NCBI GenBank assembly: GCA_021234155.1 | Contig: JAJEKV010000014.1 | Location: 7,457,563 to 7,521,562, forward strand | Direction: 5' to 3' | Length of the DNA: 64,000 nt | Source: Isoetes taiwanensis | Taxonomy: Eukaryota; Streptophyta; Lycopodiopsida; Isoetales; Isoetaceae | Part shown: positions 1 to 10,192 of the stretch, piece by piece | Position numbering within the stretch: the first letter of the stretch is position 1 | Layout: every line of letters starts with the position of its first letter | Translations under genes and position numbers: made by a program | The notes under the pieces: generated by a model | Told to the model about the DNA's origin: nothing | Databases searched by the model: none | Seen by the model: only the letters and a program-made list of their open reading frames with translations

Positions 1-1169
1 AAGCTTAAAGTCATTTCCAACATCACTTTCCTAACCTCTAGATAGGAAATATATGCTATAACAGCTGGTCTTAGTCCATTTTTTAGCATTTTGGTCAAAG
101 ACACCATTTTCATCATTAGTGAGGTCTGCGGCATAATTGTTTCCATTTGGTTGATCATGAACCAAACACCGTGATCAAACCAAATTACGTTGCATTTGCG
201 TGCTTCTTCTTTTTTCTTCTTGTTGTACTTATTCTTATCACATCTGCATGTGAAGTAAGGACAATAGGATCTCCAGACCCTTTTGAGATAGAAGTCATCC
301 CTCATAATATTAGGAAAAACCATGTGTCCTTTTTGTAAAATCTGTATTACTCCTCCCTTAAGGCATGTTTGCTCAAAAAAATCCATCTTGAATGGGAACT
401 CTTCAGTAAGTACATTGAAGGTTTTTTCCAGCTTAATGGCAGCAGACTTAGCATTGTTGATCTCTTTAGTGATCCCTGCCAAAGCAATCCAGGTTTCTAC
501 ATCAATTGGTGCAAGTGCACCGAAATTCTGGCTTTTCCAGATTGCATGCTCATACATGACAGCATAGGCTTCTACTGACTGTTCAATGATGACAGGATAA
601 CAGGTTGAGTTGGCTAAGGTGAGATTTGGGACATCCTCTTCTCCTTCAGTGCCATATACCTTGATTTCCTCACTTTGTGGGAAGTCCTCTTCAATCAGAA
701 CCATTTCGGAAAAAAGACTATCCTGTGTATCCTCTTTTATGGGACTGGCAATCTTCTTCCCTTTGTCTTTATCAAAGGTAAGAGGTACGATTTTATTTCC
801 ATCTTCCAATGCAGTAAGGCCAATCACAAAATTCTTTGCCTGAATGTCCTCAAGACACGTTCTGTCATACAGTATAGTGCCGATTTCCTGATACACATTT
901 GTAATAATGCTTCTACATTTTGTAAATTCAAAATTCACTTTTTTCATGGATTGATATACCTTGAACCAGCCGTTAAAGCCAAGGCAAGCTACTGGAGATA
1001 TTTTCTTGTCACATAAGTTGAACTCCTTGAACGTAATAAAGGAATGTATCTCCTTGTTTCGAATGCAGCCCAAAATAGTCTGGACTGCATAGTTTGGGCA
1101 GTCAATATTGCACTTGTGATAGTCAAATGCCAACAGCTCCTTGATCCACTGATTATTTTCCTCATTCAT
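1..1169 (-). CDS. Unrecognised protein, N-terminal part, runs off left edge (copy 1)
   Basis: A single open frame reads leftward from the ATG at 1169-1167 to the first base of the window without a stop, about 389 codons. I do not recognise the family. The product starts MNEENNQWIK, is rich in Lys, Glu and Phe, has an acidic central stretch and a Cys/Lys cluster (CPYFTCRCDKNKYNKKKKEE) near residue 300. No signal peptide or membrane segment is evident. A possible 3' splice acceptor (atatag) lies just upstream of the ATG on the minus strand, so this may be an internal exon rather than the true start. The second copy (28,792-31,057) shows where the frame would continue beyond the edge. All plus-strand frames here are shadows. 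The long uninterrupted frame argues for a real gene; whether host or transposon-derived is unknown. Confidence 0.6.
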   Translation of the reverse strand, partial: MNEENNQWIKELLAFDYHKCNIDCPNYAVQTILGCIRNKEIHSFITFKEFNLCDKKISPVACLGFNGWFKVYQSMKKVNFEFTKCRSIITNVYQEIGTILYDRTCLEDIQAKNFVIGLTALEDGNKIVPLTFDKDKGKKIASPIKEDTQDSLFSEMVLIEEDFPQSEEIKVYGTEGEEDVPNLTLANSTCYPVIIEQSVEAYAVMYEHAIWKSQNFGALAPIDVETWIALAGITKEINNAKSAAIKLEKTFNVLTEEFPFKMDFFEQTCLKGGVIQILQKGHMVFPNIMRDDFYLKRVWRSYCPYFTCRCDKNKYNKKKKEEARKCNVIWFDHGVWFMINQMETIMPQTSLMMKMVSLTKMLKNGLRPAVIAYISYLEVRKVMLEMTLS

Positions 1170-3636
1170 TGTCTTTTCCTATATTATCAAACAAAAATGT
1201 CATTGTTAGCATGATATAATTTCACCTGAATTTTATGAAACATAGTCAAGGTTACTGGTATAACCAATAAACTGAGTTAAAGAAAAAAAACCTTTTAAAT
1301 GCGTCTCCAGACTTTTATCTTGTTAGACCTTTGCAAGGAACCAACTCGATACAATAAGCAGCCCTAAGTTTAGTCAGGTGTACTAATCTTAGGCCCAGAC
1401 TATGTTACTTTGTTCTTCCTTAATGAGCTAAAAAAGACTAATCCATTAACCAATGCCAAGTGTTAAACAAGTATACAACAATGTAAAATTTTCCTTTCCA
1501 TATGACTTTTCCAAAGCAAAATAGTTACATGTACATCTAATTAGTATCAAACTTTCCACTGTTGAATACTATGAAAATCAAACCAATGCAAACAGAATAA
1601 TTCATTGTAGCTCCACGAGTGTATTTTCCGCTTTATTTCCAATCTTCCCATATGAATTTTTGGTCTTTATCCAGCTTCCACTTTTTAAAGAATACATAAC
1701 AATGAGCAAAAGATCTTGTTACCTGCACCAACATTACAAAAACAAGCATTAGAAATGGTTGCCTTGTACATGGTAGCAGGTGTCATGGGATCTTTTGGGG
1801 TCATCCCCCTTCACACTGCTATGTACACAAACAGAATAGTAAAACATAATCCAAAACAACACCATTAGCAAGGGGAAAACCAGATATACTAATGGAATGG
1901 ACCAAGGCAAACGCCCCAAGCTGTTCAAACCTGTTCAAAGTACATCACTATCCTGCGAGAAGATTATTCTATGCCTTTCTACTCTTATGACATCTTTAGC
2001 TTATCTGCAGCAGTCTTACAATCTTATGCATGTATCCATAGTTACCTTCATTGCCATGCAACATATCAGCATTAAATAGAAGTTTCAAGTCAGCTTCAGA
2101 CTTTAGCCTTAATCATTATGCCAGATTTAAGATATAGCCCAATTTTGGAGCCATCCTCTCTCATTTGCTAAATGTAACCTTACACTTACCTAGTTAGCGC
2201 ATTTGAGCCAATATATTTCTATTTTCATTAAACTATATGCCAGCATCTAAGTTATTACTAATAGCACAAGCAGTATGCAATATTACTACCAGAGTAGTTA
2301 GCTGCATTATGAAGACAACAGTATACCATTTACTACTGGGGTAAATTATAGCATTAAGCAAATTCTAAATAGCAGCAGTAACATTCATGGATAGCTGACG
2401 TAGATCAAGCTTCCTACTATAATTAGTGGCATTATCATGCGCAAGATTTGCAGTAAAATGCAATCTGTCTTGTACAGCCAATGTGGGCTTAACCTCTATA
2501 AGGTAGATTGGCTGGTCACAGAATTTTAAGGCAAATGATGCTGAAACATACAGTTAGTAGGTAGCCGTATCAATATGCATGTCTAATAGTGACCTTACAT
2601 GCAGTAAATCTACTCAAGACTACTCTGCCCTAATGCAATCTTTATTGAAGCTCCCATAAGCCTTCAAACTTAGGCAAATACTCATGCTTAAGCCCATGGC
2701 TCTGCATGTTGACATGCAACACAGCAGCATATAGGACAATACATGAATCCTTGTGCTCTTTAAATATTAGAGCCATGCCCTTACACTGTTACCATACGAA
2801 GATCTAGCTTTTTAATTTTCAAATATATGCAGGTCTACACCAAGTTCATATATCCATAGTTACACATAAGTTTATGTTGCAACTTCCAGTAGTTGCTTTG
2901 TTTGCCAATACTCGGTGGATCAATGCCTCGTTTAGAGAGCTTGTATACAAGGACAGTCTAAATCAATGACTTTAACATCCTTATCTAGAAGTCCCGCTCA
3001 ATTATATGCATGTAACATGTAACACCTATGAACTATGCAAAGGACATCTCTATAAGTACAGCTTCTAGAGAATCTACCTTTCTTTGCCTTAACATTTCTC
3101 GACCATCACCCTCGCTCATCATAAGATTATGTTTATAATAAGGCCATGATATCTCGATTAATGGGTTCTAGCACCACACTTCACGCGTGTGCCCTACCGC
3201 AAGCCATTTCTAATGATTGAATCGACCATATCACCGCAGGATGTATCCGCTTAACCTATATTGTCACGATCTAAGCAATGCGGTTAAATTCAAAACACTG
3301 CATCTTACATTTGAACAGTAGCACATACCTTTGTTTCTCATGCCTATGCCTTTGTTATTCTCTTGCTGCTCTTTAAATATTTGCGCAAAGCCCCTATAAT
3401 GTTACCTTGTGCCTATTTATCTTTTAATTTTCTCAAGTTTAATCTACATCATAATCAAAGGACTGGTTAAGAACCCCATTCTATCAGCTATTATAAGGAT
3501 TTTCGTCCATGTGACTAATGCTGGTGTTATGATACAAGCTCTAGCACTTTAATTTTCATAACTTCAACTTGAATATATAGAAATATACTTGTCTGCTAAT
3601 ACAAATATTAACCTGATTGTCTTGTTTGTGCTCTTG
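1170..3636. other. AT-rich non-coding DNA
   Basis: No long open frame, RNA gene or recognisable repeat is visible. It lies between two minus-strand open frames (3657-4037 and 1-1169) and could be an intron joining them, or intergenic. The same sequence is at 31,058-33,515 with scattered CAG/CTG-type changes. Confidence 0.4.
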
Positions 3637-3662
3637 CTATTCTATTCTATTCTATTCTATTC
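3637..3662. repeat. (CTATT)n microsatellite
   Basis: Five tandem CTATT units directly after the last sense codons of the minus-strand frame at 3657-4037. On the minus strand the repeat reads GAATA GAATA and supplies the TAG stop of that frame. Equivalent repeat at about 33,525-33,552. Confidence 0.85.
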
Positions 3663-4037
3663 CTTGTTGCGAGTCTCCAGATCTTGTTGGGGTGGCTGCA
3701 ATGCCTCCTTGTTGGCTGAAATCTCCATAGATCCACTTGATTTGTTGGGATCTTCATCTTGCACTTCATCTGATGCCTTGTTTCCACTGGATTCAATGAT
3801 ATCACTCTCAGAGATTTTTGCAATGCAATCATTCCCTCCATTAGGATCCGAATTTGTTGCTTTCTTCCCAGTTTCAGTGCAATTTTTCAGTGCATCTTTC
3901 ACAGTTGCCTTGTGAAATTGAAATACCTTCTTGCTGCCTAGCATTAAGCTCTTTTCCTCTGCTATTCTCTTCCTTGTAGACATATTTAGATCTCCTTTCT
4001 CACAGAAGCCCGGGCCTTTGCACGCTGAACAAATCAC
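3657..4037 (-). CDS. Unrecognised 126-aa basic/acidic protein or exon
   Basis: Open frame of 126 codons, product rich in Lys, Ser, Asp and Glu with no domain I recognise. It contains a CSACKGPGFC segment near the N terminus, the only hint of a metal-binding pair of Cys. It reads toward the larger minus-strand frame that begins at 1169 and could be an upstream exon of the same gene, but I see no convincing splice donor before its stop, which falls in a CTATT microsatellite. Copy 2 has a shorter version at 33,536-33,877 with a different N terminus because of indels. Moderately likely to be coding because the frame stays open and composition differs from the AT-rich flanks. Confidence 0.4.
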   Translation of the reverse strand: MICSACKGPGFCEKGDLNMSTRKRIAEEKSLMLGSKKVFQFHKATVKDALKNCTETGKKATNSDPNGGNDCIAKISESDIIESSGNKASDEVQDEDPNKSSGSMEISANKEALQPPQQDLETRNKE

Positions 4038-4775
4038 AAGAGTTCCCTCATAATTCTCCTATTTTCGGCACATATTCTTATACTAGTGGTCCTTGTTACC
4101 GTCAGTTCCACAACTCTAGTTTACATTCTACTTTTAGGTGCACGCCCCTCCCAGTAATCCATATGCATATGCCAGCTATATATGCATTTCCATAATTAAC
4201 TACGCTGCCATATCTGGACTGCTCATATTCGGACTGCTCAGAGGTCGTTAGGAAAAACCCTAAACCTGTTCTATTTTTTTCTTTTGCATATTTTCTATAG
4301 TTCAATTGTCAATATCCATATTTTAGTATGCGCCAATCATGCCCTTTCTTTCTCTATATGTTCCTAGGCTATTTCTGCCCTAAAATGTTGTATTCCAACG
4401 AGCCAGAACTCCATTATCCATCACACTTAATGTAAAAAATTACTATATTTGAGAAGTAAAGGCCAAGATTACTTCCTCTCAAATTATTTGAGTATGAACG
4501 GCCTGGGTGCTTGCCTCAAAACTTCCATCCATCTTTTTTGCATTAATATTCCACTTACTGACTTCATTTCCCCTTTAGAATGCTCATGTCCGTGTTATTT
4601 TTCAAATTTTCGGCCCTTTTACACGCCCTTTTATCTTGGGTTCTTCATATGGTCTAGACCATCACTTACCATGGCATATTGAGTTATAATTTGGATTCCA
4701 ATCTTATACATCCTTATTCAATGTTTCTAATGGACAATTTTCTCTTTTTTAATTAAAAATAAAATAAAAAAAAAA
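4038..4775. other. Non-coding flank left of the retroelement palindrome
   Basis: AT-rich, no supported gene. It ends in an A-rich run (about 4,750-4,776) where similarity between the two retroelement arms stops. Confidence 0.4.
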
Positions 4776-4789
4776 ATGGCTCAAATCCA

Positions 4790-5222
4790 CCCACTGGGTC
4801 CATTCGCGCCAAACCCGTCTGCGTCGCGAACGCAAAGCCCTTTCGCGTGAATGGACCCGAGTCCCTTGATTTTAGTCAAAATTGATCCAATTTTTGTACT
4901 TAAAGATGCTAGAATGCTTAGGACTCATCTAGAAATGCAGGGTAGCATTTAATTTTAGTTAAAAATATTAAAATCTAGCTAAGATCAACCCACTCGGATC
5001 GATTCGCGCCAAACCCTTCTACGTCGCGAACGCAGAGCCCTTTCGCGCGAATGGACTCGAGTCAGCCAAATTTCTACTTTTAGATGTCCAATTAGCATGA
5101 AATAAGTTGCTAGCTAGGTTAGAATTGATTCAAATAGACATGTTAGCATCTTACAACCCTTAGAAATGTTTACTAGTGAGCAAAATCAGCTCACTCGGGT
5201 CGATTCGCGCCAAACCCTCCTG
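4790..5222 (+). repeat. Three ~200-bp-spaced GC-rich motifs upstream of element ORF1 (left arm)
   Basis: A motif containing ATTCGCGCCAAACCC followed by GCGTCGCGAACGCA and a reverse-facing TTCGCGYGAATGGACTCGAGTC recurs near 4,790, 4,990 and 5,190 (the third is partial), so the spacing is 200-201 bp. It is rich in CpG within AT-rich DNA and immediately precedes a TATA-like box. The inverted arm carries its own three copies at 14,411-14,900 with the same spacing. Likely a promoter or enhancer repeat of the retroelement; function is inferred from position only. Confidence 0.7.
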
Positions 5223-5316
5223 CACTTCATGGTACCTCATTTGGAGACCCATAGCCTTAGAACAAAGGTCCGTTCGATCAATAATCCTTGTGCATGGAAA
5301 CCTAGGCAGCTCTAGT

Positions 5317-5326
5317 CTATATAAGG
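5317..5326 (+). promoter_or_regulatory. TATA-like box upstream of retroelement ORF1
   Basis: CTATATAAGG lies about 110 bp before the ATG at 5,436 and just after the three GC-rich repeats. The same TATATA box and spacing are kept in the inverted arm (near 14,230 on the minus strand), which supports a real internal or LTR-type promoter. Confidence 0.5.
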
Positions 5327-5435
5327 GGATCTCATTTGTCATTTTCCCTTCGCCAAAAGTGCTCTTACCCTCTTAGGCGATTTTCCAAGCTTCTGTCAGT
5401 TCTTCCAAGCCATCTTCTACATCTATTTCTGCTCA

Positions 5436-6877
5436 ATGGCACCCACGAACTTTGTTCAATGGTACGATAGTGCCAACCACATCCGTGATTTCCCTGCTGA
5501 AGAGGCCTTCCATGTGTTTGATCATCTCTTCGACCTCCATGCAACCCTGACTAGGACCCCTTACTACACTGATATAGTTTGCCAGTATGACCAGCAGATC
5601 TTACCCTGGGAGGTTAGCCTTCCCCCTAGGGGAAGGAAGTGGGTATCCTTAGACTCATTGAGCCAAGCCATGGGGGGGGGGGGGGGGGGGGGGGGGGAGG
5701 AGGGGATCCGAGTCAAAGGGGCAGCTGTGGGCAGGACGAGGGACATGCTTGACTACATGACTTGTAGAGCTCATAGGCATAGGTATATTTCGGCACAAGC
5801 GGCTCTCGCATTATTCATGCAGTACAAGGCAGTCAACAAGGTGGGGGAGCCTTCGATCCAGCCTTTGGACCTAGCGCTACTCGACACAAGAAGGGAGCAA
5901 AGCCACATACATGAGATCAAATCCTCAGAGTACGTGTACCATGGCGCAACATCAGGGGCACTACAGACTGAGCAGGACGATGAGCAGCTTGGGGAAGAAA
6001 ACTCAGATTGGGAGAGCAGGGAAGCAGCAAGAATGGAGAGATGCATAGCAAGACTGAATGACGAGCTTAGGCGGGCTACCGAACTACCAATCGGCATCAC
6101 AGCTTTATCACCAATAGTAATCGAAGGGGAGGAGTACATCTTGGCAAATAACATCCTCAACCTTCTATACTGCCAAGAAGAAGGGCTCAGGATCGACGAA
6201 CTCTTAGCTTAATTGCGAAAGAGCAGCAGAGTGACTGCATCGACTACGCCTATCAGGAAGTCCCAAGGGAAGTAGCGGAGCGGCACTCCTACATAAGGGA
6301 AATGTACCAGCGGCAACAACCAGTCATCCTGGAAGAGGAGTTCCAAGCCATTCAAGACAGGTTGTACAAACCAGGGAAGGGGCTGAGCACCAGCCGAACC
6401 GTCCGATCGCGGAGTATACGCGAGGGGTCCAGCAACTTGGACAGCGCAACTACAATGTGGAGGGACCATGAAGACCTTCTAGCGCTGGACGTCTATGGCG
6501 AAGCAGCTCAGAGGAAGGGCACAGGATCACAAGCGGCAGGACATAGGGGAAGAGCGCTCCGATACTACCTTCCAGTCCTCAGCCAGGGACAAATGATAGT
6601 CTTCTACAAAGAGTTCAGCCCACGAGGAGAGGAGGTCGTGGCGCTCTTAATAGCACTCGCAGGTTTCTGGCAGCACGCCAAGTTGCACAGCAACATGGAT
6701 CACATCATCCTCTTCAAGAGATCCGTGGTACTTTACAGGCTCGACTTCGCCAGGGGCCATTTAAGGGACGCACCAATGATGGTCGTCGCAGCAACAGCGC
6801 CTCCACTCCCTCCACCCCGGATGGCTCGAGCTCTCGAAGGTGGGTCAGCGAGAAACATCCTGCATAACGTAGCTTAG
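5436..6877 (+). pseudogene. Retroelement ORF1 upstream of gag, function unknown (one frameshift)
   Basis: Two open stretches, 5,436-6,212 and 6,302-6,877, are in different frames but together match a single product whose counterpart is on the minus strand at 12,155-14,115; the frame is lost just before 6,212. It starts MAPTNFVQWYD, has an uninterrupted G-rich stretch encoded by 26 consecutive G at 5,672-5,697 (the other arm has only about five), and a Pro-rich end (PPLPPP). I recognise no domain. Sitting upstream of gag in both arms, it is part of the element and not a host gene. It could be an N-terminal gag extension or an accessory protein. The stretch 6,878-7,168 that follows is AT-rich and ends in a TTGCAG acceptor-like site, so splicing from ORF1 to gag is possible. 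Confidence 0.6.
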
Positions 6878-7168
6878 GGCCTCCGACTTAAAGATGTGAA
6901 GAACTTCTTCAAGTCAATAAAGGGTTCTCGAAGATGAACACTTTTATTTCCACATATTATTAAAATGTATAAAAATGACCTCAGTTCCATGTATTACACT
7001 ATGTTTCTCTATAATGTACAAGTCTTGTATATTAATTGCCTTAAATTGTCCTTGACCTATAATTTGAAATTTTAACATGATTTCTTTTATACCTAACAAT
7101 AATTGACTTGTAAATAAGGTTGAATAATGTACAACCTAAGTAACAACATTGATGATCAATACTTGCAG

Positions 7169-8484
7169 CCAGGAACACCGGTTCAGGGTCTCAAGGCCAA
7201 GGCCGACAGCATCAGTGGCAACCTAGGAACTTGTTCGGCCGGGAACACGACGAAGAACAAGACATGACAGTTGAAACAGTAAATGCAAGGTTGGCTCAGA
7301 TGAGGAATCAGATGCAGCAGTTCCTACAGTGGGCAACACCACTAATGCATGCTCAAGAGTATGGACCTCTACCACCACCTCCACCACCTCCAGGAGGTGT
7401 AGACGAAGCCTCTCAGCCAGAAAGGGAAGAAAATCAGGCTGCCGAGAAGGATAGAAAGAGAAAAAGAAGAGGCAGGAGGAGTCCATCACCTTCCAGCTCT
7501 AGCAGATCGAAAACTTTAGGTGGTGGACCCGGCAGTAGCTCCGACAGTGAGTCAGACACATCGCAGGGCAGAAACAAGAACAGAAAGACAGACGACTACT
7601 AAAAGAAGGTAAACAGTGCAATGAGCAATGTCTGGAAGACAAGAAAGCTGGGACAGTTCTGGGGTAAGGACACGTCAGGTATGGAGGCCGAAGCATGGCT
7701 GGATGAGATGGAAGAATTCGGAAACTCGTATGGAATGAAAGACAAGGACATAGGTAAGGTGGCAACGACAAACTTGATAGGGCCAGCCGGAATATGGTGG
7801 AAGGGATACGCAAAATTCAACAAGTTGAGAAGAAACAACTGCAGGTTTAGAACATTCAGCAAGGCATTCTGTAAGCACTATGTCCCAAGATCCCATACCA
7901 ACAGACAAATACAGCAGTTCTATAGGTTGGACCAGGATAATTTGTCCGTGGCTAAGTATACGGAGGAGTTCATGAGGTTGAGATTGAATGTCCCAAGGAT
8001 AACAGAAAGGCAAGCAGTAGATGGGCATATCGAGGGCCTCAATAGCAACATCAAAAGGCTAGTGAGGGCACTCAACCCAAGAACAGTTGGGGAAGCAGAA
8101 GATAAAGCTCTAAGCTTAGAAGAGGCACCAGTGACCCCAGCACTTCCATACAAAGGAAAGATAGCAGGGCAATATCAGACTAGACAGGCGGCCTCTACGC
8201 CAGTAGGAGGCCAGTACCAAGGAAAAGCTCAGGGGAAGTCTTTTGGAGACCGCAAGCCACATGAAGGATCAGGAGGCAAGTCAATTAAATTTCTCTTAGA
8301 CAGCATTCCAAAGGAGAAAAGACAGGAATGCATAGAGAAGAAACTGTGTTTCCTGTGCTTCCAGCCAGGGCACCGAACGCACAATTGGCCTTTCATCATG
8401 CAGGTGGCACTAGCTAAACTTGGGAATCACCAGCTGAGGGAGATGAAGAAGAAGGCGACCAACAGGAACCCCAAGACTTCATAG
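7169..8484 (+). pseudogene. gag: Retroelement gag, one in-frame stop
   Basis: Open in one frame from about 7,169 to 8,484 except for a TAA at 7,600-7,602; the inverted copy has CAA (Gln) there. The N-terminal third holds a Pro run (PPPPPPPG), then basic and Ser-rich tracts. The central part (GKDxSGMEAEAWLDEMEEF onward) is a typical retrotransposon gag capsid region. A knuckle at about 8,347-8,388 reads CFLCFQPGHRTHNW: the C-x2-C-x4-H spacing is right but the last Cys is Trp. Gag would package the element RNA in cytoplasmic particles. No intact start is certain; the frame may begin after a splice acceptor at 7,168. Confidence 0.8.
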
Positions 8485-8587
8485 AAGGTGAGTGTAAAAT
8501 TTGTGCAGCCATTGAGTCAGGGGAGGTTATGAATCAGTCTACAGTCATCTCGGCAGAAGGAACATCGATAGCAAGCCATATATAGTC

Positions 8588-10072
8588 TTGATAGACACAG
8601 GTAGTTCCCATAACTTTGCCTCTCCAAGGCTTACTGCTCTCATGAAGAATAAGATCTTGAAGTCCAAGCCAAGGCCAGTCAGCATGGCAAGTGGCGCCAT
8701 TCGCCACACTAAGGGGAGGAGAATCAATTTTGACATAGATCTTAGTGGAAGCAAGTGGCCGATGGGTGCCGAAGTGATGGACATCGGGAAATATGACCTC
8801 ATAGTAGGAATGGAGTTCCTAAGGCCAGCAAAAGCTATGATAGATTGCGACCACAACGAAATCTCTATGACAGCGCCAGACGGCAATTGATACATAGTAA
8901 AAGGTAAGAAGGTAACTTCAGCTATGCAATGTATCTCTATGAAGCAGTTGAGGAAAAGCATAATAAGAAACAGGGTGGATTACATCTTGAGGCTAGAGGC
9001 AGTTGACCCAAGTAAAGCAAAGGGAAGTGAGTCAAGTGGAAATCAGTTGCCTAAGCCAATAGCAAGGCTCATTAAGGAGTTTAATGATGTATTCACGGAT
9101 GAAATCCATCAATTACCACCTTATAGGGGTGTAGAGTGTGAAATCACACTAGCTCCAGATGCTAAGCCTACTGGCAAGGCACCTTATAGGATGGGCACTC
9201 CAGAGCTGGTAGAGCTCAAGAAGCAGTTGCAAGAACTGCTTGAGCTCGGATTCATAAGAGCAAGCGTGTCTCCTTTTGGAGCACCCATCCTTTTCGTCAA
9301 GAAGAAAGACGGAAGTCTAAGGATGTGCATTGATTATCGTCAGCTTACTAAGCAAACGATAAAGAATAAATATGTTCTGCCAAGGGCAGACGACTTGATG
9401 GACCAGCTCCAGGGAGCAAAAGTCTTCTCCAAAATTGACCTAAGGTCGGGATACCATCAGATAAGGATCAAGGAAGAAGACATCCACAAAACTGCCTTCG
9501 GAACGCGATATGGGCACTATGAGTTCATGGTAATGCCTTTCGGCTTATCGAATGCCCCAGCAACCTTCATGCGCTTGATGAATAATATCTTCATAGAATT
9601 CTTAGATGAATTTGTCATCGTATTTTTCGATGACATCCTAGTCTATAGCAAGACCATAGAAGAGCATTGTCAGCACTTGAGAAGGGTTTTGGAGAAGCTA
9701 ATGTGGCATCAATTGTATGACAAGCTTTCTAAGTGCCACTTTGCAACAGGCCGAGTGGAGTATTTGGGTCATGTGGTGTCATCTCAAGGGATCTCCACTA
9801 ATTCGGCAAAGATTGAAGTCATAGTGGATTGGCCGGCACCAAGGAATATAAGAAGCTTCATCGGCTTGGTAGGGTATTATCGGAAGTTCGTGAAGGACTT
9901 CGCTAGGTGGGTGTCCCCTCTGTCGGACCTCACCAAGGATAAGAAGGTGAAGGATTGGACAAAGCATTGGCTCGAGAATGTCCAAGCCTCCTTTGAGAAG
10001 CTCAAAGAGGCACTAACCACAGCACCGGTCCTCATCCTACCGGCGCCTAGCCGTCAGTCTACCTCCCTATGA
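8588..10072 (+). pseudogene. pol: Retroelement pol: aspartic protease and reverse transcriptase
   Basis: One frame, interrupted only by a TGA at 8,888-8,890. The protease starts with IDTGSSHNF (catalytic DTG) at 8,590. RT follows: [12 protein letters not shown] and [14 protein letters not shown] lead to the catalytic [10 protein letters not shown] at about 9,630-9,660, then EYLGHVVS and [11 protein letters not shown] of the connection region. The frame ends by reading into LTR sequence after about 10,042 (last 10 or so residues foreign). RNase H and integrase are absent, so the copy is non-autonomous. gag is in a different frame, as is common with Ty3/gypsy frameshifting or through decay. Product would be a polyprotein copying element RNA into DNA. 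Confidence 0.9.
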
Positions 10073-10192
10073 GTCTGAGCCTTGGGTAGGAGCTCTCATA
10101 TTTTACGGCATATGTTTATCTCTGTTGTAGCTATGGATATATGGATGTGCTACCCCTCGGGGTGATATGATGTGTTGTTATTGCTAGTTCTG
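10043..10192 (+). repeat. LTR fragment at the centre of the palindrome
   Basis: About 150 bp matches the reverse complement of roughly 16,998-17,148, which lies inside the long LTR. It is in the orientation expected for the left-arm element's own 3' LTR, but both its ends are internal to the LTR, so it was left by deletion and rejoining. It ties the left arm and the LTR at 16,803-18,458 to one family. Confidence 0.75.

Larger units (their letters stand above)
4776..10192 (+). mobile_element. Ty3/gypsy retroelement, left arm, 3'-truncated
   Basis: Plus-strand element with an uncharacterised ORF1, gag with a zinc-knuckle-like motif, aspartic protease (DTGSS) and reverse transcriptase (FFDD). 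RNase H and integrase are missing: after the RT palm/thumb region the sequence jumps into a fragment of LTR (10,043-10,192) and then into an inverted second element. Several frames are broken by single C-to-T type stops (TAA at 7,600, TGA at 8,888). The family assignment rests on the RT and protease motifs and on the PR-RT order typical of Ty3/gypsy. Confidence 0.85.

Noticed and set aside
147-1016. Several plus-strand open frames of 60-113 codons
   Set aside because: They lie opposite an uninterrupted minus-strand frame (1-1,169) and have no domain features.
8924-10072. Endogenous plant pararetrovirus
   Set aside because: The protease-RT order, LTRs, tRNA-Met primer site and later RNase H match a Ty3/gypsy LTR element; no movement-protein or coat-protein features were seen.
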